Source: Hoyosella sp. YIM 151337
GTDB lineage: Bacteria > Actinomycetota > Actinomycetes > Mycobacteriales > Mycobacteriaceae
Direction: 5' to 3'
Assembly: GCF_026041215.1 (NCBI RefSeq)
Contig: NZ_JAPEIQ010000039.1
Coordinates: forward strand, 372,001 to 436,000
Length of the DNA: 64,000 nucleotides
Position 1 is the first letter of the stretch, and every line of letters starts with the position of its first letter. Positions 53,233 through 61,617 of the stretch are shown here, piece by piece. The notes beneath the pieces are model-generated. The model was not told the origin of the DNA and ran no database searches. It saw only the letters and a program-made list of their open reading frames with translations. Made by a program: the position numbers and the translations under genes.

Positions 53233-56200
53233 GTGACGGTTCGCATGCGTCGCGGCCTGTTCGGGCGCGAGACGGCCTTGCAGTTGCTGGATGACGCAAT
53301 CCAGCGCAACCGGACCAGTCACGGCGGTGTCGTGCTAGTCGCTGGTGAGCCGGGGATCGGGAAAACAACACTGCTCTCCCATGCGATGAGCCGTATAGAT
53401 GACGACTGTCTCGTGCTGCACGGCGCATGCTGGGAACGCGACGGCGCACCGGGATTCTGGCCGATAATCCAGGCGTTACGTGGACTTCAGCGTGATATTG
53501 GTGCTGAGAAATGGCGCGACGCGGTGCAGATTGCAGGGGAATCTTTGACGTTTCTGCTCGGCGATATCACCGAAGCACCGCGCGCTGACGACTTCTCGGA
53601 CGGAGAGTTTCAGCATTTCGATGCGATCAGCCGGATGCTGATGTTCGTTGCACGAGAACGTCCCGTCATCCTCGCGATCGATGACCTGCACTGGGCTGAC
53701 GCCGCGTCGCTGCGTGCCCTGGAGTTCGTTGCGCGCCACACCTGGTACGAGCGCGTACTGGTGCTGGGCACATACCGTGATACCGAATTGGGCATTGGCG
53801 CACTGCCTGAAGGGCAGGAAGAAGCGCTCAAGAGGCTAGTGGCTAAAGGCCGAACCATCGCCCTGACCGGGCTTGCTGCAACGGAAATTCGCGGCCTAGT
53901 CAGTGCACTTACCGGCGCAGAACCAGGGGATGCGGTCGTTGGTGATCTCGAGCGTCGCAGTGGCGGAAACCCACTTTACGTCGAACAGCTTGTGCAGCTT
54001 GGAGACGCCGCGCAAGCGTCAACTGAGCTCCCGGCGAATCTTCGCGATGCCGCGCGCAGACGCGTGGACTCGCTCCCTGGGCCGGTGAGCGCACTATTGG
54101 TGGACGCTGCAGTGCTGGGCCCGAGGTTCAGCCGGTCGCTGCTATCGCAGATTCACTATGCGCCTCCCGCAGAGGTGCACCACATGATTGAGTCCGCCGT
54201 GCAAGCGGGCATTCTCGTCTCGTATAGCCGGGGGGAGTACGGGTTCGCGCATGAACTCGTCCGTGATGCACTGCATGAATCGATCGAACCCCATGACAGG
54301 CAGTCACGGCACGCAGCGGTCGTCGGTGCGATCCAAACACACACCGCACTCGCGCGTGACACACCGAACCCGGTGATGCTGGCCTACCACGCCTACCAGG
54401 CGGTCCCTGCGATTGCTGCCGAGCACGCTGCAACTCTCAGTCTCGGCGCGGCGCGGGAAGCGGCGTGCCGACTCGCTGCAGCTGAAGCGTGCGTGCACTA
54501 TGAGCGCGCACTCGAGTTCCTCTCGGATCCGGCGAAGCGCGCGGATGTCCAGGTGAAATACGCCGAGCAACTGCAGCGTTCGGGACGGATCGAGGATGCA
54601 CGGCAGACACTCGACGGCGTCATAGCCGCCGCGAAGGCAGCCCGCGACCCGCTCTTGCTCGGCCGCGCCGCACTTGTTCTGTACTCACTCGGTGGTGTCT
54701 CCGGAGGAATCGATTTCGCGGCGTTCTTGAAAGGGGCCGGCGATGAACTCACCAGTGTCGAGGATCCGGCAGGCGCTGCGCTGCGGGCACAGCTGTTCGC
54801 GGCAGCGAGCAGGACGCTCAGATTGCTGGATCCATCGGATCCCCGTGCCGACGGCTTGAGTACGGAGGCGATGGCTCAGGCGCAGCTAGCGGCTGACGAT
54901 CAGACCCTCGCACAGTGCTTGCTCGCGCGGCATGACGTGATCTGGAGGCCCGAAACAGCGAGTGAGCGTGTCGAGTTGGCTACCGGAATCGTCGAAGCCG
55001 CTCGCCGGGCCGGTCACCGCGAAATCGAGGCGACCGGCTTGCTGTTGCGAGCGAACGCCCGGATGGAGCTCGGCGACCCCCGGTTCGCCGACGAGCACCA
55101 CGCTTTACGTGAGCTCGCAGACACGGCACGGCTGCCCCGGGTGCGGTTCATCGTGCTAACCCGTGCCGCTGCCCTCGCTTCCTGGCGTGGCGATTTCGAT
55201 GAGGCGCAGCGAGCCATGCTGGCGGCGGATGAACTGGGGGCGGAGATTGGGGAGCCTGACCGGCACGCGCTGTTGCGTGACCAGCGATGGGCGCTGGCAC
55301 GTGCCCAGAATGACATCGACGCGGCAGAGTTGTTGCTGGCAGATAGCCGGGAACGGACGGACCCGGTCGTGGAAATGATGCACATGCTGACGGAACTCGA
55401 CCGATTCGCGCGTCGGCAGCCGGGTGGTATTTACCCGATCCAGATGGTGCACGAGGCTTGCGCGCGACTCAAAGAGTTTTCGCGTGCCCACCCAGCTTGG
55501 TTTCGCCCACTGTGGCTCGCTGCCCGCGCCGAGATAGTGGCGGCCGCTGCTCAGCGCGACCTCGCAGACGAGGTGCTCGTTGAGTTGTCCGGTTATCCTG
55601 AGTGGCTGGTGGTCTCCGGCGGCGGAGTCGTGCTCGGACCGGTGGACTTCTACCGAGCCCTGCTCCACCGTGCCGCTGGTCGTGTGGAGGAGACGGGCTT
55701 AGCGCTGCAGGCAGGTATCCGGGTGGCACGCAAAATGGGGTCACCGTTATGGGAAGCCCGTGTGGCATCCTTGCAGGCCAAGGCGGACGCTGCCCCGCCC
55801 GATTCAGGGCGGTTTTCATTCGTGTTCGATGGCTCAGTTTGGCGGCTCTCCTTCGATGACCACGTCAGTTACCTCCCCGATGCGAAGGGGCTGCACGACC
55901 TTCGCTACCTTTTGGGCCACCCTCACCGGCCTGTCTCCGCCGTGGATTTGCTCACCGCGGGCAGCGGCAGGGAATCGAGGGCAGCCCGGTCGTTCAGCGG
56001 AGATCGAGTTCTCGACGCGGAAGCTAAGCGGCAGTACCGCGAACGCATCGGAACACTCGACACACTCATCGACGACGCAATCGCTGCCATGGACGACGCG
56101 GCAGCAGCGAAGCTAGATAAGGAACGACAGGCTCTGCTGGACGAACTCCGCAGCGCGGCGTTCGGCAGCCACGAGCACCGCCTTGGAGATGAAGCCGAGC

Positions 56201-56352
56201 GATCACGGAAAGCGGTGAGTGCGCGCATCCGCGATGCGCTGCGCCGCATAAGGACCCGGGATGAGCGCCTGTACATGCATCTCGACGCATCGATTCAAAC
56301 CGGGCTGAAATGCATGTATGCCCCCCAAGAGACCCACCCGTGGGAGCTTTGA
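53233..56352 (+). CDS. Large ATPase transcriptional regulator-like protein (MalT/STAND-like core, unusual C-terminal module)
   Basis: The 1039-residue protein starts with an AAA/STAND-type ATPase: Walker A GEPGIGKTT at about residues 38-46 and Walker B VILAIDDLHWAD at about 145-156. A long helical TPR-like region follows. Unlike LuxR/MalT-type regulators, it has no LuxR helix-turn-helix at the end. Instead, about residues 860-1039 form a module with a winged-helix-like segment (WRLSFDDHVSYLPDAKGLHDLRYLL), a charged coiled coil, and RKAVSARIRDALRRI followed by a TGLKCMY end. GTG 53233 has GGAGG at 53219-53223; the frame is open from 53176. Confidence 0.85.
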   Translation: MTVRMRRGLFGRETALQLLDDAIQRNRTSHGGVVLVAGEPGIGKTTLLSHAMSRIDDDCLVLHGACWERDGAPGFWPIIQALRGLQRDIGAEKWRDAVQIAGESLTFLLGDITEAPRADDFSDGEFQHFDAISRMLMFVARERPVILAIDDLHWADAASLRALEFVARHTWYERVLVLGTYRDTELGIGALPEGQEEALKRLVAKGRTIALTGLAATEIRGLVSALTGAEPGDAVVGDLERRSGGNPLYVEQLVQLGDAAQASTELPANLRDAARRRVDSLPGPVSALLVDAAVLGPRFSRSLLSQIHYAPPAEVHHMIESAVQAGILVSYSRGEYGFAHELVRDALHESIEPHDRQSRHAAVVGAIQTHTALARDTPNPVMLAYHAYQAVPAIAAEHAATLSLGAAREAACRLAAAEACVHYERALEFLSDPAKRADVQVKYAEQLQRSGRIEDARQTLDGVIAAAKAARDPLLLGRAALVLYSLGGVSGGIDFAAFLKGAGDELTSVEDPAGAALRAQLFAAASRTLRLLDPSDPRADGLSTEAMAQAQLAADDQTLAQCLLARHDVIWRPETASERVELATGIVEAARRAGHREIEATGLLLRANARMELGDPRFADEHHALRELADTARLPRVRFIVLTRAAALASWRGDFDEAQRAMLAADELGAEIGEPDRHALLRDQRWALARAQNDIDAAELLLADSRERTDPVVEMMHMLTELDRFARRQPGGIYPIQMVHEACARLKEFSRAHPAWFRPLWLAARAEIVAAAAQRDLADEVLVELSGYPEWLVVSGGGVVLGPVDFYRALLHRAAGRVEETGLALQAGIRVARKMGSPLWEARVASLQAKADAAPPDSGRFSFVFDGSVWRLSFDDHVSYLPDAKGLHDLRYLLGHPHRPVSAVDLLTAGSGRESRAARSFSGDRVLDAEAKRQYRERIGTLDTLIDDAIAAMDDAAAAKLDKERQALLDELRSAAFGSHEHRLGDEAERSRKAVSARIRDALRRIRTRDERLYMHLDASIQTGLKCMYAPQETHPWEL

Positions 56353-56378
56353 GGTACGGACGTGACAGACTCTGTACC

Positions 56379-57521
56379 GTGCTACGTGTTGGATTGACAG
56401 GCGGAATCGGGGCCGGCAAGTCGACGGTCTCGAAGGTGCTCGACGAACTGGGCGCGGTGATTATTGATGCCGATCAGATCGCGCGTGAGGTAGTCGCGCC
56501 CGGCACCGCCGGTTTACGTAGGCTTGTTGCAGCGTTCGGGTCCGAAATCTTGCTCGGCGACGGCAGCCTCAATCGTCCTGCTCTCGCTGCGAAAGCGTTC
56601 AAGGACGACGAGTCGCGGCTCAAGCTGAATTCCATCGTGCATCCGCTGGTAGGCCGGCGTACGGCGGAGTTGAGCGAATCCGCACCGGAGAATGCGATTC
56701 TGGTGCACGACATCCCGTTGCTCATCGAGAACGGGATCGGTCCAACGTGCAATCTCGTCATGGTGGTGCACGCGGAAACCGAGCAGCGCGTGCAGCGGCT
56801 AACCCGATTGCGCGGAATGCCTGAGGAGGACGCGCGGGCGCGAATTGCCGCGCAGGCGACGGACGAGGAGCGCCGACTCGCCGCAGACATCTGGCTGGAC
56901 AACACCCGCAGCGAGCAACAACTTGCGGCACAGGTGCGCGACGCGTGGACAAGCCGGCTCGTTCCTTTCGAGGAGAACGTGCGAATGCGGCGGGCGGCGA
57001 CCGCGCAACCGGAACTCTGCTCGCCCGATGCCAGCTGGGCTGCCGTGGGTGCGCGGCTCGTCAAGCGCCTGCAATTCCTTGCAGGCGGCTTGGCACAGCG
57101 CGTCGAGCATATCGGGTCGACAGCTGTCCCAGAACTCCCGGCACGGGACGTCATCGATCTTCAGGTATCGGTGGAGTCGACGGTCGCGGCTGATGAGATT
57201 GCGCCCCTGCTTGAGGCTGGCGGCTTTCCGCGCAGGACTGATATCACGAGCGACAATCCACGTGCAGGTTCCGGCCCCGAGGGCTGGGAGAAGCGCTTGC
57301 ACGCAAGCGCGGACCCGGGTCAGCCCGCGCATGTCCACGTGCGCGTGACGGGCTCGCTGGGGGAGCGGTACGCCATCGTGTTTCGTGACTGGCTTCGCTC
57401 GGACGCTGCCGCGCGCGCGGAATATGCGGGCATCAAGCAGCGGGCCGCGGTGTCACCGGACTATTCGGACGCGAAGGAACAGTGGTTCGACGCGGTGTAT
57501 AGCCGAATGATGGGTAACTAG
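56379..57521 (+). CDS. coaE: Dephospho-CoA kinase fused to a GrpB (UPF0157) domain
   Basis: The first 200 or so residues are dephospho-CoA kinase, the last step of CoA synthesis, with P-loop GLTGGIGAGKST, DADQIAREVV and the LID-type RLTRLRGMPEEDARARI. From about residue 215 onward is a GrpB/UPF0157 nucleotidyltransferase-like domain (RVEHIGSTAVPELPARDVIDLQV). This fusion, 380 residues here, is typical of Mycobacteriales CoaE. GTG 56379 begins MLRVGLTGG; the frame is open from 56310. Its stop overlaps that of the convergent DUF402 gene. Confidence 0.94.
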   Translation: MLRVGLTGGIGAGKSTVSKVLDELGAVIIDADQIAREVVAPGTAGLRRLVAAFGSEILLGDGSLNRPALAAKAFKDDESRLKLNSIVHPLVGRRTAELSESAPENAILVHDIPLLIENGIGPTCNLVMVVHAETEQRVQRLTRLRGMPEEDARARIAAQATDEERRLAADIWLDNTRSEQQLAAQVRDAWTSRLVPFEENVRMRRAATAQPELCSPDASWAAVGARLVKRLQFLAGGLAQRVEHIGSTAVPELPARDVIDLQVSVESTVAADEIAPLLEAGGFPRRTDITSDNPRAGSGPEGWEKRLHASADPGQPAHVHVRVTGSLGERYAIVFRDWLRSDAAARAEYAGIKQRAAVSPDYSDAKEQWFDAVYSRMMGN

Positions 57522-58078
57522 CGCCACCAGATTTCCATCCCGTGCGCGGCGAGCCACCCCTCGAGTGTATGACCGTGCGCCGCGATACCGTCGACCACTC
57601 TGATCGCACGCTGAAACGCCTGTTGAGCGGTTCCCGCGCTGATGTGGCCTGCACAGTGGGCAGCGAGCAACTCGTCGACGTCTTGGACCTCGCATTCCCG
57701 CCCCGTGCGGACCACGATGTCCAAGTAGTGGTCGACGGATCTCCACTGCGTGGGCGAGGGAGTGAAGTCACCGATATCCACATAGAAGTTCTGGTCTCGT
57801 TCGTGGGCGGGATAAAAGTGGAAAATTGACGCGCGGATGCCGAATCGGGGAATGATCCACGACTCGAGGTAGTGGAACTGTTCGTGGTCGGCAGGCCGGC
57901 CCATGTAGAGGCCCCATGGTTCAAGGTGGTATCGATCGACTGGCCGTACGAACCCCTTAGGATCTGTGTTTGTGCGGTCAGTGAGATTGAACTTCTCAAC
58001 TTTCGGTGAGTGCACGTGCACTACCGCTGCGGGAGTGGGCGCGCCCGCCTTACTGTGACGTGTGTCATAGAGGCTCAT
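57518..58078 (-). CDS. DUF402 domain protein
   Basis: The 186-residue protein matches DUF402 proteins of actinobacteria: [47 protein letters not shown] and the VDHYLDIVV strand. DUF402 proteins bind divalent metal, and some are nucleoside phosphatases; the activity here is not established. ATG 58078 was chosen because GGTGGAC precedes it and the product then starts [12 protein letters not shown]. It is convergent with coaE and divergent from uvrB. Confidence 0.85.
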   Translation of the reverse strand: MSLYDTRHSKAGAPTPAAVVHVHSPKVEKFNLTDRTNTDPKGFVRPVDRYHLEPWGLYMGRPADHEQFHYLESWIIPRFGIRASIFHFYPAHERDQNFYVDIGDFTPSPTQWRSVDHYLDIVVRTGRECEVQDVDELLAAHCAGHISAGTAQQAFQRAIRVVDGIAAHGHTLEGWLAAHGMEIWWR

Positions 58079-58196
58079 ATGTCCACCGTACCTTTCGCGT
58101 AGTTTGTCACACGAGGGGCGCCAATCTGCGAATCCTTCAACGCGGCGGCCATCTCGGCGCCGATATCTGTCAGACTGCCGCATTACCCTGGTGTCT

Positions 58197-60365
58197 ATGG
58201 CATTTGCGACTGAACTCCCGGACGCCGCACTAGCTCATTCCGAGTACCGTCCGATTGGCGAGGTCGAGCGCACTTCCGGGCGGTTCACGGTGGTGAGTGA
58301 CTACCAGCCGGCCGGTGATCAGCCAGCGGCAATCAACGATCTCGAGCGACGGCTGCGGCGCGGCGAGAAGGATGTCGTCCTGCTGGGGGCGACCGGTACA
58401 GGCAAGTCTGCAACGACTGCATGGCTGATCGAGCGCATGCAACGGCCAACACTGCTGATGGCGCCCAACAAGACTCTTGCAGCGCAGCTCGCCAATGAGC
58501 TCAGGGAGATGCTGCCGAACAATGCCGTGGAGTACTTTGTTTCGTACTACGACTACTACCAGCCAGAAGCCTATATCGCGCAGACTGACACATACATTGA
58601 GAAGGACAGCTCAATCAACGACGATGTCGAGCGACTTCGGCACCGGGCCACGTCGAGTCTGTTGTCTCGCCGGGACGTTGTGGTCGTCTCGTCGGTCTCC
58701 TGCATCTATGGTCTGGGCACGCCGCAGTCGTATCTCGATCGATCGATCGAGATCAGCGTTGGTGAGGAAGTGCCGCGAGACCGGCTGTTGCGTTTGCTTG
58801 TCGACATTCAGTACACGCGCAATGATTTAGCTTTCACGCGTGGCGCATTCCGGGTGCGTGGTGACACATTGGACATCATTCCGGCATATGAAGAACTGGC
58901 GGTACGCGTCGAGTTCTTCGGTGATGAGGTTGACTCGCTCTACTATCTCCACCCGCTTACGGGTGATGTCGTGCAGCAAGTCGAGTCGCTGCGCATCTTC
59001 CCCGCCACGCATTACGTGGCCGGGCCTGAGCGTATGGAGAAGGCAATCCAGGGCATCGAGCAAGAGCTTGAACACCGGCTCGCCGATTTGGAAAATCGCG
59101 GCAAACTGCTCGAAGCGCAGCGCTTGCGTATGCGAACGTCATATGACATCGAAATGATGCGGCAGGTTGGCTTCTGCTCCGGCATTGAGAACTACTCACG
59201 CCACATCGACGCTCGCGCCTCCGGGACCCCGCCTGCGACTCTGCTCGACTATTTCCCGGACGACTTCCTGCTTGTCATCGACGAATCGCACGTGACCGTC
59301 CCGCAAATTGGCGGCATGTACGAGGGCGATATGTCGCGAAAGCGAAACCTCGTTGAATTTGGGTTCCGGCTGCCGTCAGCACTGGACAACCGTCCGTTGA
59401 CGTGGGAAGAGTTCTCGCAGCGCATCGGCCAAACGGTGTACCTGTCGGCGACGCCCGGACCGTACGAGCTTGGCCGGACTGGTGGCGAATTCGTTGAGCA
59501 GGTAATCCGCCCGACCGGGCTTGTCGACCCGAAGGTGGTAATTAAACCAACCAAGGGTCAGATCGATGACCTTGTCCATGAAGTGCGCACCAGAACCGAC
59601 CGCGACGAGCGTGTCCTTGTCACCACTCTCACGAAGAAGATGGCGGAGGATCTGACCGACTATCTGTTGGAATTAGGAATCAAAGTCCGCTATCTCCATT
59701 CAGATATCGATACTCTCCGGCGAGTTGAACTGCTACGGCAATTACGTCTGGGCGAATTTGACGTTCTCGTCGGAATTAACCTACTCCGGGAAGGTCTTGA
59801 CCTGCCAGAAGTATCTCTGGTGGCGATTCTTGACGCGGACAAAGAGGGTTTCCTGCGAAGTTCTACGAGTCTGATCCAAACGATCGGGCGAGCGGCGCGC
59901 AACGTTTCCGGTGAAGTGCATATGTACGCGGACAAGGTCACCGACTCGATGCAACGGGCAATCGAAGAGACTGAGCGCCGTCGCGAGAAGCAAATCGCTT
60001 ATAACAACGAGCACGGCATCGAACCCGCGCCGCTTCGCAAGAAGATTGCGGACATTCTCGATCAGGTTTACGAAGAAGCCGATGATACCGACGCGGCAGT
60101 TGCGGTAGGGGGCTCGGGTCGCAACGCGTCACGCGGGCGCCGAGCGCAAGGAGAACCTGGAAAGGTCGTGAGCCCTGGGGTTTACGAAGGGCAAGACGTC
60201 AAGGCCATGCCGCGTGCTGAGCTTGCGGACCTGATTGCTCAACTGACTGATCAGATGATGGCGGCGGCTCGGGACCTTCAATTCGAACTGGCCGCACGAT
60301 TGCGCGACGAGATTACTGACCTAAAGAAAGAACTTCGAGGAATGGATGCGGCGGGGATGTCTTGA
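58197..60365 (+). CDS. uvrB: Excinuclease ABC subunit B
   Basis: UvrB verifies DNA damage and nucleates UvrC incision in nucleotide excision repair. The 722-residue protein has Walker [13 protein letters not shown], the beta-hairpin segment [11 protein letters not shown], the helicase box DESH, and QTIGRAARN. The C-terminal UVR motif ([24 protein letters not shown]) binds UvrC. ATG 58197 gives the family N-terminus; the frame is open from 58104. No LexA-type box was recognised upstream. Confidence 0.97.
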   Translation: MAFATELPDAALAHSEYRPIGEVERTSGRFTVVSDYQPAGDQPAAINDLERRLRRGEKDVVLLGATGTGKSATTAWLIERMQRPTLLMAPNKTLAAQLANELREMLPNNAVEYFVSYYDYYQPEAYIAQTDTYIEKDSSINDDVERLRHRATSSLLSRRDVVVVSSVSCIYGLGTPQSYLDRSIEISVGEEVPRDRLLRLLVDIQYTRNDLAFTRGAFRVRGDTLDIIPAYEELAVRVEFFGDEVDSLYYLHPLTGDVVQQVESLRIFPATHYVAGPERMEKAIQGIEQELEHRLADLENRGKLLEAQRLRMRTSYDIEMMRQVGFCSGIENYSRHIDARASGTPPATLLDYFPDDFLLVIDESHVTVPQIGGMYEGDMSRKRNLVEFGFRLPSALDNRPLTWEEFSQRIGQTVYLSATPGPYELGRTGGEFVEQVIRPTGLVDPKVVIKPTKGQIDDLVHEVRTRTDRDERVLVTTLTKKMAEDLTDYLLELGIKVRYLHSDIDTLRRVELLRQLRLGEFDVLVGINLLREGLDLPEVSLVAILDADKEGFLRSSTSLIQTIGRAARNVSGEVHMYADKVTDSMQRAIEETERRREKQIAYNNEHGIEPAPLRKKIADILDQVYEEADDTDAAVAVGGSGRNASRGRRAQGEPGKVVSPGVYEGQDVKAMPRAELADLIAQLTDQMMAAARDLQFELAARLRDEITDLKKELRGMDAAGMS

Positions 60366-60548
60366 CCACATACTCCGGTGATCTGTGACAGAGATCGCGA
60401 GAATTACCTCCAAAAGTCGGTGGAATCACCACTGAAATCGGCGTGAAGATAGGTGTCTACAGACTAGTGTCAGCGCTAGCAGTACCTACCGCGCTCGATG
60501 CGGGGCGTTACCGTGCCCCGAGCACTGGCAAGATCAATGGAGGAACGA

Positions 60549-61001
60549 ATGACCGCCTACCGCACGATTGTCGTGGGTTCAGATGGTTCCGAATCATCGC
60601 TCAAGGCTGTCGAGAAGGCTGGAGCGCTCGCAGGCGATGAGGATGCCAAGCTGGTGATTGCCTGCGCGTACTATCCGAGCGATCCGAAGGAACTCGGCGA
60701 CGCGGCGGACCAGCTCAAAGACGATGCGTATCAAATCACTGGTGCTGCGCCGACGTACGAAATTCTGCGCAAAGCCCGTGAACGCGCGGTTGATGCGGGG
60801 GCGAAGAACGTCGTGGAACGCGCCGTGGTGGGAGCTCCTGTCGACTCTCTGCTCGCGCTCGTCGAGGAAGTAAGCGCAGATTTGCTTGTGGTCGGTAATC
60901 GTGGCCTCAATACTCTGACTGGCCGGTTGCTTGGCTCGGTGCCGTCGGACGTCGCACGCAAATCAGCGAGTGATGTGCTGATCGTGCACACAACTCGCTA
61001 A
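60549..61001 (+). CDS. Universal stress protein (UspA family)
   Basis: The 150-residue protein has the UspA fold with the ATP-type motif G-x2-G-x9-G-S, visible as VVGNRGLNTLTGRLLGSVPSD, and IVVGSDGSESSLKAVEKA at the start. The position after uvrB corresponds to the mycobacterial Usp Rv1636, whose relatives bind cAMP. That ligand is inferred here, not shown. ATG 60549 has GGAGGAACGA upstream. A weak promoter-like pair, GTGAAG and TAGTGT at 60443 and 60465, precedes it. Confidence 0.92.
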   Translation: MTAYRTIVVGSDGSESSLKAVEKAGALAGDEDAKLVIACAYYPSDPKELGDAADQLKDDAYQITGAAPTYEILRKARERAVDAGAKNVVERAVVGAPVDSLLALVEEVSADLLVVGNRGLNTLTGRLLGSVPSDVARKSASDVLIVHTTR

Positions 61002-61019
61002 GGACGCGAGACGCACAGA

Positions 61020-61043
61020 CCGGGGCAGGATTGCCTGCCCCGG
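61020..61043. terminator. Hairpin terminator between usp and DUF732 genes
   Basis: CCGGGGCAGG and CCTGCCCCGG form a perfect 10-bp GC-rich stem with a 4-base ATTG loop. It lies between two convergent stops (61001 and 61053). There is no uridine run, so termination may need Rho or act as a transcription barrier from both sides. Confidence 0.65.
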
Positions 61044-61052
61044 GCGCAGTTG

Positions 61053-61517
61053 TCACGAGCAGTAGTGGGCTTGGGCGGCGTCGACGTAGATCTGTGCAAT
61101 CTCCTGGCCGGACATGTCGCCGCTGGTTTCGCGTGCGATCACATTCGTCACGGACCGAAGGTTGTCGATGATCTGATCCTCGGTGGCACCAGCGTTGATC
61201 TGCGCGCAAATGCCTCGGCCGAGTTGCAGCGCGGTTGCAGGCGATTGCCCTTCCACCCCGGACCGTTCGAGTGCGTCGAGGAGACCCCGCGCACGCTCAT
61301 CCGCGATAGAACTGGGCAGTGCTTCAGGTCTGTCGGTTCCATCAAGCCCGGCCTCGCCGTGTGCTCCCGCGTGCAGCGCCGCAGCGCCTGCAGGCGCATC
61401 GGCAAGATCAGAAAGCGGCTCGCTGCCGCCGCATCCCGCAAGCCCGATGGCAGTTACAGCTGCCAACAGCGTGGCGGCCGCGGCGCGTCGCGATGAGTGC
61501 GCCTGATTCTTGAGCAT
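61053..61517 (-). CDS. DUF732 family lipoprotein
   Basis: The 154-residue protein has a signal peptide ending in lipobox LAGC at about residue 29, a Gly/Ala/Asp-rich linker, and a C-terminal domain with two cysteines: ALQLGRGICAQINAGATEDQI and YVDAAQAHYC. The LGRxxC and final AAxxYC pattern is that of DUF732, common in mycobacterial secreted proteins and of unknown role. ATG 61517 has AAGGGAC upstream on the minus strand. Confidence 0.82.
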   Translation of the reverse strand: MLKNQAHSSRRAAAATLLAAVTAIGLAGCGGSEPLSDLADAPAGAAALHAGAHGEAGLDGTDRPEALPSSIADERARGLLDALERSGVEGQSPATALQLGRGICAQINAGATEDQIIDNLRSVTNVIARETSGDMSGQEIAQIYVDAAQAHYCS

Positions 61518-61617
61518 CGGGGTACGGTCCCTTCATAAGTGGTGCATCTACTCAGCAGTGTGCAGTGTGAGAGCGCTGACGCACATCAACTTCGCCCAGC
61601 TGGCAACTAGTACCGTA

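Noticed and set aside
58054-58069. TGTGA-N6-TCATA Crp-like site near uvrB
   Set aside because: It has one mismatch and lies within the first codons of the DUF402 gene; chance is likely.
60384-60400. TGTGACAGAGATCGCGA, a Crp-like site before usp
   Set aside because: The second half-site matches poorly, so it cannot be distinguished from chance.
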